NCBI GenBank assembly: GCA_025210655.1
Contig: JAOARG010000044.1
Coordinates: forward strand, 1-64,000
Source of the DNA: Bacillota bacterium
GTDB lineage: Bacteria > Bacillota > Clostridia > Peptostreptococcales > Acidaminobacteraceae
Direction of reading: 5' to 3'
DNA length: 64,000 nt
The stretch's first letter is position 1, and every line of letters starts with the position of its first letter. This document shows, one piece after another, positions 24,273 to 34,771 of this stretch. The notes beneath the pieces are model-generated. The model did not search any database. It saw only the letters and a program-made list of their open reading frames with translations, and had not been told where the DNA came from. The position numbers and the translations under genes are program-made.

Positions 24273-26136
24273 AGTTATCTCTCCAATCATAATTATTAAG
24301 TTCTACAAAAACCGAAGTTCCTTTTTCTATTTCAGACTCAAGACTTATAGTCCCATTGAGTTTAAGAATAAGCCTCTGAATAATAGTAAGACCTATACCT
24401 TCCCCCTCCTTAGAACTATCAAGTTTTGTAAACATCTTAAACACATCTTTTTGGTATTTCTTATCAATTCCTATACCATTATCCATGACAATATAATTAC
24501 TCTTATTTCCCTTTATATAACCATTAATGATTATAGTTTTACTACCTTCTTCCTTCATATTCTTAATACTATTTTCTATAATATTTGAGAAAATTTGATT
24601 AAGAAGATCATAATCACCATAACAATCTGGAACTGCCTTAATTATCAAATCAATATCTTGTGTTATAAGTGAATACTCAAAATTGCCTTTAATTTCTAAA
24701 AACAATTTTCCCATATCAATCTTAGAAATACTTGGAATACTCCTTCCTACCCTTGAAATTTTCATCAATCCCTTAAGGAGTGAATCCATTTTCTTTGTAC
24801 TTACTTTGATGAATCTTATAGATTCATTTATATCATTTCCATAAAAGTTTGTCATTCTATTTTTCAAAACAGTAACATCATTCTCCGTAGCTATCTCTTT
24901 TCTTATTGATTCAAGGGAGTACTCAAGTTCACTAGCAAAACCTTGAATGTTTACAAGGGGGGATCTCAAGTCATGGGAAGTAATATAAATAAATTGCTCC
25001 ATTTCCTGAGTTTTATTCATAAGATCATGGTTTAAAGATTTTCCCTTCTCCCTTTCTTTTTCAAGATATAAAATACTGTTCTCAGCCCGTACAAGTATGT
25101 CATTAATCTGATTTACAAGTTTATTGAACGCACCTGTGTTTTTTACATTCAACCTATAGCCCCTATTATTTTCTAAGTCTAATAAAGCAACCTGTCCCTC
25201 TATTTCAAACATAGGCTTCACAACATATTTACTTATGTAGTATCCCATAAAAATTGTGATAAAACTGATTACTATTCCTGTCATACTTGAAGACATTCTT
25301 AACTGATCAAAGGTATCCGAATATTCCTCTTCTGGATAAAAGGAAAGTAGTTTCCATCCCAATTGTTCCACAGGAGTAAATTTAATATAACCCTTTGTAT
25401 CATTCTTAGAAAACTCATAAATTCCACTATCTGCCTGTCCATTTTCTATTGCATGATCAATAATAATATCCATGTTTTTTTTATGTTTTATTTCATTAAT
25501 TCCAGATACATTTAAAGGTCTCTGGGATATATACTTATTTTTTCTGTCAACCAAAACAGAATAAGCATTTTTGCCATGAGTTGACTTTTCTATAAATCTA
25601 ACTATATTTTCTGTTTTAACATCTCCTCCAACAATCCCGATAAAATTCCCTTCCTCATCAAAAAGTCCTTTTGTGAAAGTTACTATCATTGCATCCTTGG
25701 ATAGATTTAGAAATATATCAGAAATAACGATATCATTACTCTTGGATGTTGGTTCATACCATGGTCTTGAACTATAATCATAGTTTTTTGGAGCAACCCA
25801 TCCACTCGCATTAATATTACAATCCCTTTCAAAATCTATGTAATATAAGGACATAAAATCTTCACTTTTATCTAACTTCTCTTTCATAAACTCAAGAATC
25901 AAATCATCATCAGCTGATATGGCGACCAGACTATCAATAGATAAAATCAAATCGCTATTCATCTTAGACCAACTATCTATTTCACTTGATAGATAAAGTG
26001 CCAACTCATTAGTATATTCTTCTATATGTTCTTCCATTAAGGAATGGGAAAAATAGAAATTAAGCATGGATACAATATAAATACCTACCGCTGCAACAAT
26101 TATTATTTTATAGTATACTCTAGTTATTCTGCTCAT
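24262..26136 (-). CDS. Cache-domain sensor histidine kinase
   Basis: A 624-residue membrane kinase. Residues 10-30 form TM1. An extracellular double-Cache sensor (about 35-275) contains DYSSRPWYEPTSKSNDIVISD and GGDVKTENIVRFI, as in ligand-binding dCache domains. TM2 lies near 282-302, followed by a HAMP-like segment and coiled coil. The HisKA box YITSHDLRSPLVNIQGF holds the phosphorylated His near residue 388. The ATPase domain has N, G1 and G2 boxes (IIENSIKN, VMDNGIGID, GEGIGLTI). It overlaps both neighbours (17 and 11 bases), so GGDEF protein, kinase and regulator are coupled. Confidence 0.88.
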   Translation of the reverse strand: MSRITRVYYKIIIVAAVGIYIVSMLNFYFSHSLMEEHIEEYTNELALYLSSEIDSWSKMNSDLILSIDSLVAISADDDLILEFMKEKLDKSEDFMSLYYIDFERDCNINASGWVAPKNYDYSSRPWYEPTSKSNDIVISDIFLNLSKDAMIVTFTKGLFDEEGNFIGIVGGDVKTENIVRFIEKSTHGKNAYSVLVDRKNKYISQRPLNVSGINEIKHKKNMDIIIDHAIENGQADSGIYEFSKNDTKGYIKFTPVEQLGWKLLSFYPEEEYSDTFDQLRMSSSMTGIVISFITIFMGYYISKYVVKPMFEIEGQVALLDLENNRGYRLNVKNTGAFNKLVNQINDILVRAENSILYLEKEREKGKSLNHDLMNKTQEMEQFIYITSHDLRSPLVNIQGFASELEYSLESIRKEIATENDVTVLKNRMTNFYGNDINESIRFIKVSTKKMDSLLKGLMKISRVGRSIPSISKIDMGKLFLEIKGNFEYSLITQDIDLIIKAVPDCYGDYDLLNQIFSNIIENSIKNMKEEGSKTIIINGYIKGNKSNYIVMDNGIGIDKKYQKDVFKMFTKLDSSKEGEGIGLTIIQRLILKLNGTISLESEIEKGTSVFVELNNYDWRDNYVE

Positions 26137-27559
26137 TGTTAAACCTTATTTCCTTTGTATTATTCTTATTTATATACATTCGCTTATCTGCCTCATCCAA
26201 TATAAATTTCACATCACTTTTTTCCTGACCATCATATGAATAAACACCATAGCTAAATCTTACAGAATAGTCTTCCATTTCAAATTTTTCTTCTAATCTT
26301 TTATTAGCTACATCCATAAGTTTTGAAACCCCTTCCGAACTAGAATTATTGAAGCCCAAAACAAACTCATCTCCACCATATCTAAAGAAAACATCTGATT
26401 CCCTCACATATTCCCTTAATAAATCCACAGTAGATTTTAACATATGATCCCCCTGCTTATGTCCAAAACTATCATTAACCATCTTTAGTCCATCCAAATC
26501 AATATAAACCACAGTAACCGGGAAAGACATTTTATAGGAAACATCAATTAAATTCGTTAGCATTTCGTATCCTATACGTCTATTATATATACCTGTTAAA
26601 TGGTCATATTTTGCGAAATTTTCAAGGGTTGCAGTTAATTCTTTTTCATAAGTTATATCATTTTTCGTCGAAACAAAACTTATAAGTCGGTTTTTGTCAT
26701 CATATACAGGTGAAATTTTAGCGGATTCATAATAAATACTACCATCCTTTTTCTTGTTAATAAACTCTCCAATCCAAGTATTGCCTTTATTTATATGCTT
26801 CCACATATCATCATAAAATTTATCATCATGATGGCCAGATGATAATATTGAGGCATTTTGTCCAATTACTTCTTCATATGAATAACCTGTAAGATCGGAA
26901 AATTTCCTATTAACATACTCAATATTACCTTCAAGATCAGTAATAACAACTGAATTAGGGTTAAACTCAAGAGCACTTAATAACTTACTTAAACTGTTGT
27001 TCACAAGATTAATATGCTTATTACTAGCATCAAGAAGGTTTCTATGATAATTATTGATTATCTTACTCCTATTGAACTTTGCAAAAATATAAAGCAACAT
27101 AATTACAAAAACAATATCTGAACATATCATCATTAGTAATCTGTCAATTTCCAAACTGTGATAAATACCCTCTATACTATGGTAGACTACTATTAATACT
27201 GCAAAAAAACGAAAAAGCTTTTTGTCAATAAATATTATACACAATATCAAAGGAACATAAATAAATGCTGTATTTGTTTCAAGGCTTGTGTAATACCAAT
27301 CATTTAGCATAAGTATCCCTGTCAACTGAAACATTTGAATTATGTAAACTAGCTTGTAATTTGATATCGTTTTCTTCCAAAAAAAATTAAATACCATCCC
27401 AGCAGGAAACATAATTATTAATATTTCCATCAAAGGATGATTACCCAAAAGATTATTAAAATAGAAATTAATTCCATAGAAGATAAAAAGTATTACATAT
27501 ATAGTATTAATATATCTTAAATCTATATTCATTTTACTATTATATATTCTATCTATCAT
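26120..27559 (-). CDS. PAS-GGDEF diguanylate cyclase, membrane-bound
   Basis: A 479-residue membrane protein. Six or so hydrophobic helices fill residues 15-165. A PAS domain (about 195-310, VVITDLEGNIEYVN and SFVSTKNDITYEKE) is followed by a GGDEF domain (about 320-470). The active site RYGGDEFVLGF is intact, so cyclase activity is expected. DHLTGIYNRR is the usual GGDEF lead-in; no inhibitory RxxD was found in the usual place. ATG at 27559 follows AGGTG. It is the first gene of the kinase/receiver/PilZ run. Confidence 0.87.
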   Translation of the reverse strand: MIDRIYNSKMNIDLRYINTIYVILFIFYGINFYFNNLLGNHPLMEILIIMFPAGMVFNFFWKKTISNYKLVYIIQMFQLTGILMLNDWYYTSLETNTAFIYVPLILCIIFIDKKLFRFFAVLIVVYHSIEGIYHSLEIDRLLMMICSDIVFVIMLLYIFAKFNRSKIINNYHRNLLDASNKHINLVNNSLSKLLSALEFNPNSVVITDLEGNIEYVNRKFSDLTGYSYEEVIGQNASILSSGHHDDKFYDDMWKHINKGNTWIGEFINKKKDGSIYYESAKISPVYDDKNRLISFVSTKNDITYEKELTATLENFAKYDHLTGIYNRRIGYEMLTNLIDVSYKMSFPVTVVYIDLDGLKMVNDSFGHKQGDHMLKSTVDLLREYVRESDVFFRYGGDEFVLGFNNSSSEGVSKLMDVANKRLEEKFEMEDYSVRFSYGVYSYDGQEKSDVKFILDEADKRMYINKNNTKEIRFNNEQNN

Positions 27560-27629
27560 TCTATTCACCTATAAATAGTTTTTAGCCCATTATTTCATAA
27601 GCTTTGAATACTATTATATAACAAAAAAA

Positions 27630-27659
27630 TGGGGCTGTCACATTTTTGCGACAACCCCA
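27630..27659 (-). terminator. Rho-independent terminator
   Basis: The stem TGGGGCTGTC/GACAACCCCA with one mismatch lies ten bases after the pyruvate carboxylase stop, followed by TTTTTTTG on the minus strand. Confidence 0.8.
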
Positions 27660-27668
27660 GAATTACTA

Positions 27669-30600
27669 CTATTTTAAGTTTAATATTAACTGTGTCGACT
27701 TAATTATATCCCCAACTTTTACATGAACTTTTTCAACTGTTCCTGCTACAGGAGCTGTAATTGTTGTTTCCATTTTCATCGCTTCAACTACTGCAACTAC
27801 TTGGTTTTCTTTTACCTCTTCACCATCAGCCACAAGAATTTCCACTACCTTACCTGGTATTGGAGCACCAATTTCATTTGGATCATCCTCATCTGCAAAA
27901 AGTACTGATGCTTCAGATGCTTGAACTATTCTAGTATTGTCTTTAATTTTTATTTCTCTTCTATTTCCGTTAAGTTCAAATACTAGATTTCTATTACCTT
28001 CATTGTCATGCTTACCAACTTCAGATAACTTAACAATGATGTTTTTACCTTTTAATAACTCAATTTCACATGTTTCGCCCTCTTCTAGACCGTGGAAGAA
28101 TATATCACTTCCCATTTCAGTGAAATCTCCATTGGACTTAATATACTTGATATAGTCATCAAATACCTTTGGATAAAGTGCATAACTTACTAAGTCCCTG
28201 TCAGTAGCATCAATACCATGCTTTTCTTTCAGTTCAACTCTAGCTCCTTCAAAATCGAAATCTGCAAGAAGTTCACCTGGTCTAACAGTTATTGGTTCTT
28301 CGTCTTTTAAAACAACCTTTTGTAAATCCACTGGGAATCCACCTTTAGGTTGTCCCATCATACCACCGAAGAATGCTTCAACTGAATCAGGATAAGCTAA
28401 ATCCTTACCCTTATCAAGAATATTCTCAGGATTAAGATCATTTTGAACCATGAAAATTGCCATATCACCAACTGCTTTTGATGAAGGAGTTACCTTAATA
28501 ATATCTCCAAACATTTCATTGACAGTCTTGTACATTTCCTTAACTTCACCAAATCTATGACCAAGTCCAAAACTCTCAACCTGTGGTTTTAGATTAGAGT
28601 ACTGTCCTCCTGGAATCTCATACTTGTAGATTTCAGCAGAAGAAGACTTAAGATCTGACTCAAACTCTTCATAAACTGGTCTTACTGCTGCCCAGTAATC
28701 CGAAAGACTTTGAATATTATCCGGATTGATTTCCGTATCTCTCTTAGTATTTTCAAGGGCTGCAACTACAGAGTTAAGTGCTGGTTGTGAAGTAACACCA
28801 GACATACTGTTTAGTGCTGTATCTACTATATCAACACCTGCTTCAGCAGCATAAAGAATAGTACTTACACCATTACCACTTGTATCATGTGTATGAAGGT
28901 GAATTGGAATACTAATCTCTTCTTTTAGAGCTTTAATTAACTTAAAGGCTGCATATGGCTTAAGTAGTGCCGACATATCTTTAATCCCTAATATATGAGC
29001 TCCCATAGCCTCTATTTCCTTGGCTAACTGGATATAATAATCTAAATTGTATTTACCCCTAGACTCATCTAAAATGTCTCCTGTATAGCACATACATACT
29101 TCTGCTATCTTTCCAGTCTTAAGTACTTCTTCAACAGATACTTCCATACCTTTCAACCAGTTAAGAGAGTCAAATATTCTAAATACATCAATACCACCAT
29201 CAGCTGCTTTTCTAATAAGTTCCCTAATAACATTGTCAGGATAGTTTTTATATCCAACACCATTAGATCCTCTTAAAAGCATTTGAGTAAGTACGTTAGG
29301 CATTTTCTTCCTTAATTTATCTAATCTTTCCCATGGAGATTCATTAAGGAATCTATAAGCTACATCAAAAGTAGCCCCTCCCCACATTTCAACAGAGAAT
29401 AAATCTCTACCAAGTGAGTTTGTTGCCTTAGCTATTTTAGCCATATCCTTAGTTCTAACCCTAGTAGCCATTAATGACTGATGGGCATCCCTCATTGTTG
29501 TATCTGTTAAAAGAAGCTTATTTTGCTCCTTAATCCACTTTACTACACCCTCTGGACCTTCTTCATCAAGAATTTGCTTTGTACCCTTAAATGGTGTCTT
29601 ATCATATTTAGGAACCACAGGCACATCAAAATCTTTCTTAACTCCATGAGTTTTATTTACAACAATATCTCCAATATATTTCATAATCTTATATTCAATA
29701 TCTTCTTTAGCTTCAATATCAAAAAGATCATTATAGTTACTTATGAATGTAGTATCACAAAGTCCTTCTTTGAACATTTCGTGATTTAATACATTGATTA
29801 GGAATGCAGCATTTGTCTTAACACCCCTAACTTTTAATTCCTTAATAGATCTGATAGATTTATTAATTGCATCTTGGAATGATCTTGACCAAGAAGTAAC
29901 CTTAACAAGTAATGAATCATAATAAGGGCTTATCTCAGCACCTGTAAATCCATTACCACCATCAAGTCTTATACCAAAACCTGAATCAGTTCTATACATA
30001 TCAATTTTTCCATTGTCAGGAGCAAAACTGTTTTTAGGATCTTCAGTTGTAATTCTACACTGAATAGAGAAACCTCTAACAGTTACATCTTCCTGTGATT
30101 TAATATTTATAACATCACTATCAAGTGTATAACCCATAGCTACGTAAATCTGAGATTGTACAATATCTATCCCAGTAACCATCTCTGAAACAGTATGTTC
30201 AACCTGAATTCTTGGGTTCATCTCAATGAAGTAATGATTTCCATTTGCATCAACCAAGAACTCTACAGTACCAGCATTACAATAATCAACATGTCCTGCT
30301 ATTCTTAATGCATCTTGGCATATTCTTTCCCTTAATTCTGGATCAAGAGAAAATGCAGGCGTAAACTCTATAAGTTTCTGATGTCTTCTTTGGATAGAGC
30401 AATCTCTTTCAAAAAGATGTACCATATTTCCATGCTTATCACCAAGAATTTGAACTTCAATATGTTTTGGTTTTTCTAAATATTTTTCAATAAAAATATC
30501 ATCAATACCAAAGGCTGCCTTGGCTTCATTTTTAGCACTTCTAAATTCTTTTAAAAGATCTTTTTCTTCCCTAACAATTCTCATACCTCTACCACCACCA

Positions 30601-31094
30601 CCGGCAGCAGCTTTAAGAATTACTGGGTAGCCACAGAAGTTTGCATACTCAATTGCTTCTTCATCAGTGTTAATAGGTTTTTCAACACCTGGTATCGTTG
30701 GAACATTAACTGCATTGGCAACCATTTTAGATTTAAGTTTATCACCTAAATTAATCATCATTTCTGAAGTTGGACCAATAAATTCAATTCCCGCCTCTTT
30801 ACATTTCTTAGGGAATTCAGGATTCTCAGAAAGGAATCCGTATCCTGGGTGAATTGCATCTACACCCTTCTTTTTTGCCAATTTGATAATCTCATCAATA
30901 TCAAGATATGCATCTACTGGCCCTTTGTTCTTTCCGATAAGATAAGACTCATCTGCTTTTGTTCTAAATAAAGAGTTTTTATCTTCATTTGAATAAATCG
31001 CAACCGATCTTATTCCCATCTCCTTACACGCTCTGAATATCCTTATGGCTATTTCTCCCCTGTTAGCCACCAGGACTCTTTTAAATTTTTTCAT
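27669..31094 (-). CDS. pyc: Pyruvate carboxylase
   Basis: A 1141-residue biotin enzyme that makes oxaloacetate from pyruvate and bicarbonate. The biotin carboxylase half spans about residues 1-450 (KAAAGGGGRGM for ATP, EMNPRIQVEHTVSEM). The carboxyltransferase domain spans about 525-800, with LLTDTTMRDAHQSL and HLHTHDTSGNG. The C-terminal carrier holds biotin on Lys in VEAMKMETTI. Length and order are those of the single-chain enzyme. ATG at 31094 follows GGGGAG. It stands alone between terminators and supplies the C4 pool for fermentation and biosynthesis. Confidence 0.96.
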   Translation of the reverse strand: MKKFKRVLVANRGEIAIRIFRACKEMGIRSVAIYSNEDKNSLFRTKADESYLIGKNKGPVDAYLDIDEIIKLAKKKGVDAIHPGYGFLSENPEFPKKCKEAGIEFIGPTSEMMINLGDKLKSKMVANAVNVPTIPGVEKPINTDEEAIEYANFCGYPVILKAAAGGGGRGMRIVREEKDLLKEFRSAKNEAKAAFGIDDIFIEKYLEKPKHIEVQILGDKHGNMVHLFERDCSIQRRHQKLIEFTPAFSLDPELRERICQDALRIAGHVDYCNAGTVEFLVDANGNHYFIEMNPRIQVEHTVSEMVTGIDIVQSQIYVAMGYTLDSDVINIKSQEDVTVRGFSIQCRITTEDPKNSFAPDNGKIDMYRTDSGFGIRLDGGNGFTGAEISPYYDSLLVKVTSWSRSFQDAINKSIRSIKELKVRGVKTNAAFLINVLNHEMFKEGLCDTTFISNYNDLFDIEAKEDIEYKIMKYIGDIVVNKTHGVKKDFDVPVVPKYDKTPFKGTKQILDEEGPEGVVKWIKEQNKLLLTDTTMRDAHQSLMATRVRTKDMAKIAKATNSLGRDLFSVEMWGGATFDVAYRFLNESPWERLDKLRKKMPNVLTQMLLRGSNGVGYKNYPDNVIRELIRKAADGGIDVFRIFDSLNWLKGMEVSVEEVLKTGKIAEVCMCYTGDILDESRGKYNLDYYIQLAKEIEAMGAHILGIKDMSALLKPYAAFKLIKALKEEISIPIHLHTHDTSGNGVSTILYAAEAGVDIVDTALNSMSGVTSQPALNSVVAALENTKRDTEINPDNIQSLSDYWAAVRPVYEEFESDLKSSSAEIYKYEIPGGQYSNLKPQVESFGLGHRFGEVKEMYKTVNEMFGDIIKVTPSSKAVGDMAIFMVQNDLNPENILDKGKDLAYPDSVEAFFGGMMGQPKGGFPVDLQKVVLKDEEPITVRPGELLADFDFEGARVELKEKHGIDATDRDLVSYALYPKVFDDYIKYIKSNGDFTEMGSDIFFHGLEEGETCEIELLKGKNIIVKLSEVGKHDNEGNRNLVFELNGNRREIKIKDNTRIVQASEASVLFADEDDPNEIGAPIPGKVVEILVADGEEVKENQVVAVVEAMKMETTITAPVAGTVEKVHVKVGDIIKSTQLILNLK

Positions 31095-31304
31095 ACTCCC
31101 CACTCCTATAAATATATAATTACCACTTCTAATAAATATACCAATTTAATATACTTATTACAATATGTTAACGTTTCCTATTTTACAACAAAAAATACAT
31201 GAACTAAATATTTTTACTGAAAAAATGCAAGAATGTCCTCTTAAAATTTCAGTTTTTAAATACTAGCCATGTATCCACATCTACTCAAACTTACTATAAT
31301 TAAT

Positions 31305-31341
31305 CATATAGAGAAGCATTTTTAATAAACTTCTCCATATG
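31305..31341. terminator. Possible terminator hairpin
   Basis: CATATAGAGAAG and CTTCTCCATATG pair with one bulge around an AT loop, inside the 290-base gap between the RCC1-like gene and pyc. No clean T tract follows. The rest of the gap is AT-rich and holds the pyc promoter region, in which I saw no clear operator. Confidence 0.45.
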
Positions 31342-31384
31342 AAATTAATCTAATTTTTCATCATTTGAATATATCCACTATAGA

Positions 31385-33019
31385 TTATTTAACTGTGAAA
31401 GATACTGTATCATCAACATCTTCAGACCAGGAAATAACCTTATCTTTGTCAGTTAAGCAATAAGCGTATTTTGTACTACACTGTATAGCCTTAACATATT
31501 TCCCTTTAAGGGCTATCTGCGGAACTGCAATGGCTGCTTCTTCGTTTTTCGTGTCATATGTTCCCCAAGTATATACATTACCAATCTCATCAAGAGCTAA
31601 GACGAAATTGTTCTTTGCCTTTACAATATTTATTTTCTTTACTCTTTGCAACATGAAAGGGAAGAAAATCTCATTAGATGTTCCAACTCCAAGCTGATGT
31701 CTCCTATTGTCACCCCAGACAAATACATTACCTGATTCATCTGCTGCAACACTGAAAAATTTTCCAGCATCCATATGAACTATATTTTTAACTTCAGCCA
31801 TTGTAGGTTCATTTGATTTTCCTGAAAAACCTAATCCCAGTTGACCAAACTTATTTCCACCCCAACTTATTAATGTGCCGTCAAATTTAAGGGCAAGACC
31901 GTGATCACAACCTAAGGCAATTCTTCTTATATTATCAAGATCCTTGACCCTTTTAGGCAAATCCCTTGATGCAATTTTACTTTCACCTAATTGGTCACTC
32001 TTGTTAATTCCCCATGTATATACTTCTCCATTGCTACTAAGAGCCGCGGAAAAGTCTTTACCAGTTTCAATTTGAACTATATCTTCAAGCCCCCATACTT
32101 CCTTCAAACTTGTTGAATTCGCCCTATCTCCAGTACCTAGCTGACCATAGATGTTTCTTCCGCATGAGTATACTTTACCATCATATGTTAGGAACAATGC
32201 ATGACCATTTCCTGATGATATATCTTTAATTAAAAGATCTGTCTCCAGCTCCCTCAACTCGTGTACTTCGTCAGTGTTACCTGTTCCCAGTTCTCCGTGT
32301 TCATTGTTTCCTATAACCTTAACTTTTCCAGACTTCATAATCACATAAAAGGAATCTGTACCTGATGCAATATTTCTTACACCTTTTTCTTCCTCAACTT
32401 TAAACTCATACTCCGTCCATTTAGACCAATTGCCGTTTTTATCTTTTAGCCTAGCCTTTACAACATTTTTACCTGAAGGATAAGTCTCACACTTATTGTC
32501 CCACTCAATATCTTCTATTACATCATCTTCAGCTACAGAACCCTCAGATGAAAACTCAACTTTTGTAGTAGTCTTTATGTCTTTATCAGGAATCATAGTT
32601 ATTACAACCTTTGGAGCTATCTTTGAAAGTTTATTGAAATTTAAAAAACTCAAGTATAGTCTCTCACCGTTTACAAAAGAATCCCCTCCAGCCCTTGCGA
32701 TAATATCTCTAATTACAGGACCTGGTAAACCCTTTACAACAAGAAATTTCTCATCTGTTGATAAGGAATAATTATTAAAATCAATCTTGGCGTTATCTGG
32801 TAAAAACTCTTTAAGAAGTTTGATATTCTGACAAGGTTGCATTTTTTCTGTTCTGTACCTCATTAGAGCCTTCTTCAACAAACCGTACTCTAACACCAAT
32901 TTATCTATATTAAAATTTTCTACTGAGTTCTTTTCTTTTGATCCCCCATCAGATAGAAGAACAAACCCTATGACTGTGCCAAGAACTCCTAAGGTTAGTA
33001 TTATAGTTAAAGTAAGCAT
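31385..33019 (-). CDS. Membrane-anchored RCC1-repeat protein
   Basis: A 544-residue protein. One membrane segment lies at residues 1-20, then a linker region of about 200 residues. From about residue 215 to the end there are six or seven RCC1-type blades, seen as repeated VxxGxNxxGQLGxG units (GNNEHGELGTG, GRNIYGQLGTG, WGGNKFGQLGLG, WGDNRRHQLGVG). Such propellers mediate binding to proteins or surfaces. With one N-terminal helix it is probably exposed outside the cell; function is not known. ATG at 33019 follows GGAGG. Confidence 0.75.
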   Translation of the reverse strand: MLTLTIILTLGVLGTVIGFVLLSDGGSKEKNSVENFNIDKLVLEYGLLKKALMRYRTEKMQPCQNIKLLKEFLPDNAKIDFNNYSLSTDEKFLVVKGLPGPVIRDIIARAGGDSFVNGERLYLSFLNFNKLSKIAPKVVITMIPDKDIKTTTKVEFSSEGSVAEDDVIEDIEWDNKCETYPSGKNVVKARLKDKNGNWSKWTEYEFKVEEEKGVRNIASGTDSFYVIMKSGKVKVIGNNEHGELGTGNTDEVHELRELETDLLIKDISSGNGHALFLTYDGKVYSCGRNIYGQLGTGDRANSTSLKEVWGLEDIVQIETGKDFSAALSSNGEVYTWGINKSDQLGESKIASRDLPKRVKDLDNIRRIALGCDHGLALKFDGTLISWGGNKFGQLGLGFSGKSNEPTMAEVKNIVHMDAGKFFSVAADESGNVFVWGDNRRHQLGVGTSNEIFFPFMLQRVKKINIVKAKNNFVLALDEIGNVYTWGTYDTKNEEAAIAVPQIALKGKYVKAIQCSTKYAYCLTDKDKVISWSEDVDDTVSFTVK

Positions 33020-33159
33020 TGATTCCTCCAAAATTAAGTTATTCAAAAAAGCAATAAGGCAGATAGAATTGGTTTTCTATCCACCTATATATTTTATCAT
33101 TATTGTCATGTATACACAATATATCTTATAAGATTATTGGGTCAAAAGTACTATGATTT

Positions 33160-34512
33160 TTACATTCCCACATTGATATTATATTTTTCAATTTTTTCAT
33201 ACAATGTAGACCTACTTATTTTCAATATTTTTGAAGTTTTTTGCTTATTATTTTTAGTCTCTTTTAGACATTTCTCAATCAATGATTTTTCCAATTTTTC
33301 CACTTCTTCTTTCAAGGAGCCAATACTAGTAATCTCATCATGCCTGTTTACCCATTTTGGAAGATCAATTTTTGTAAGGGCATTGCCTTCCATACCTTCT
33401 AGAGAATGGGTTACAATCCACTTTAGCTCTTTAATATTATTAACAAATTTATGATTTTCAAGGCAATCAATATACTCATCATCAATCTCAAAATCCTTAA
33501 CATAAAAATCTATATTTTCATTTATTAATTCTAATATTACATTCCTGAAAATATCTGAACGTTCTTGAATCTTGGGAATATTGATTTTTAGAATGTTTAT
33601 ATTGTCATATAGTTCCCTAGAGAATTTCCCCATTTTCAATAGTTCATGAATTTTGGGGGTTGTAGAGAAAAATAGTCTTAAATCCAAACTTATCTTATTA
33701 TTATAATGATTATAGGATTTTATCTTTTCAATAAATCTATTTAAAAGAATCTGATTTTCTTCATCTAGAAAGTGAATATTTTTGAAAAAAATTGTTCCAC
33801 CTGAGATAAGCCTCATATCACTAAATATAACCTTTGTAATATCATCCACAACAGAGAAATTTCTTAATGAATCTTTTAATTTCAAATTATCTCTACAATC
33901 AATTTTTAAGTAAGGATTTTCTTTCCTAACACTACTATGATGAACAACCCTAGATACAAACTCCTTGCCTGAACCCTTTTCACCATATATTAGTAAGTTC
34001 GACGACTTCTTAGTATAGTTCTTAATCGCCTTTTTCATTCTATCAACTTTTTCAGAATCTCCATATATTTTCTCAATAGAATATGAAGATATACTTTCAA
34101 TTCTGAGCTTTTCCTTATAATAATCTAGGACATTTTTTAGTATTCTATTTTCCTTAGATGCTTCATTATTTTCAGATTCTTCATCATATATAAAAGCAAG
34201 ACAATAGCTGATTTCACCAGATTCATCACATAAAGGAATCCTATTGACTTTACCAATTTTCCCATTGCTAAATTTCTGGTCCCACTCTATTTCTACTACA
34301 TTATTATCTATAACATTAGGTATCCTAGTTTCTTTTTCTATAGAAACAATATTCTTTCCTACAACACTATCAGATAACTCATAATACTTATGAAAACTAT
34401 CATTATAGCATACTATTCTTGAAAATCTGTTAACAAGTACCGCGGGAAATGGTATGTAGTTAATTATGCTTTCAATTACAGTTTTACTAATGTCGTTTTT
34501 CAGTACCCCCAT
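33160..34512 (-). CDS. AAA+ regulator related to sigma-54 activators, degenerate
   Basis: A 450-residue protein with the layout of sigma-54 activators: a PAS-like N-terminus (residues 15-110), an AAA+ domain (about 145-370) and a Fis-type helix-turn-helix (about 405-445, NKQKTSKILKISRSTLYEKI). The Walker A motif GEKGSGKE is kept. The GAFTGA loop that contacts sigma-54 is missing: the region reads CRDNLKLKDSLRNF. The Walker B position reads GGTIFFKNIHFL, without the DE pair. It therefore probably does not activate sigma-54 promoters and may act as a sigma-70 regulator like TyrR. Lies alone between the RCC1-like and VTT genes. Confidence 0.78.
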   Translation of the reverse strand: MGVLKNDISKTVIESIINYIPFPAVLVNRFSRIVCYNDSFHKYYELSDSVVGKNIVSIEKETRIPNVIDNNVVEIEWDQKFSNGKIGKVNRIPLCDESGEISYCLAFIYDEESENNEASKENRILKNVLDYYKEKLRIESISSYSIEKIYGDSEKVDRMKKAIKNYTKKSSNLLIYGEKGSGKEFVSRVVHHSSVRKENPYLKIDCRDNLKLKDSLRNFSVVDDITKVIFSDMRLISGGTIFFKNIHFLDEENQILLNRFIEKIKSYNHYNNKISLDLRLFFSTTPKIHELLKMGKFSRELYDNINILKINIPKIQERSDIFRNVILELINENIDFYVKDFEIDDEYIDCLENHKFVNNIKELKWIVTHSLEGMEGNALTKIDLPKWVNRHDEITSIGSLKEEVEKLEKSLIEKCLKETKNNKQKTSKILKISRSTLYEKIEKYNINVGM

Positions 34513-34650
34513 CGTAATCCCCCATTTTTCTTATTTGTATCAATTATTTATGCAAAATGTATGCCATATATTCTATATTCTTTAAACCCTTGAAATTAAA
34601 TAAAAGATCCTTTATTAGTTTTATATCATACCATTACATAATATAAAAAA

Positions 34651-34674
34651 AATTGACACTTTTCAATGTCAATT
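34651..34674 (-). terminator. Rho-independent terminator
   Basis: The stem AATTGACA/TGTCAATT with an eight-base loop is followed by TTTTTTTATAT on the minus strand. It ends the run from the lipoprotein gene to the VTT gene. Confidence 0.8.
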
Positions 34675-34771
34675 TAATTACTTTTTCGTAAAACCCTTGA
34701 TTTTAAAGAGTTTTTTCACTCATATAGTCGATGTGCAAAAATAATACACATGTAAATAATCTTATCACTTT

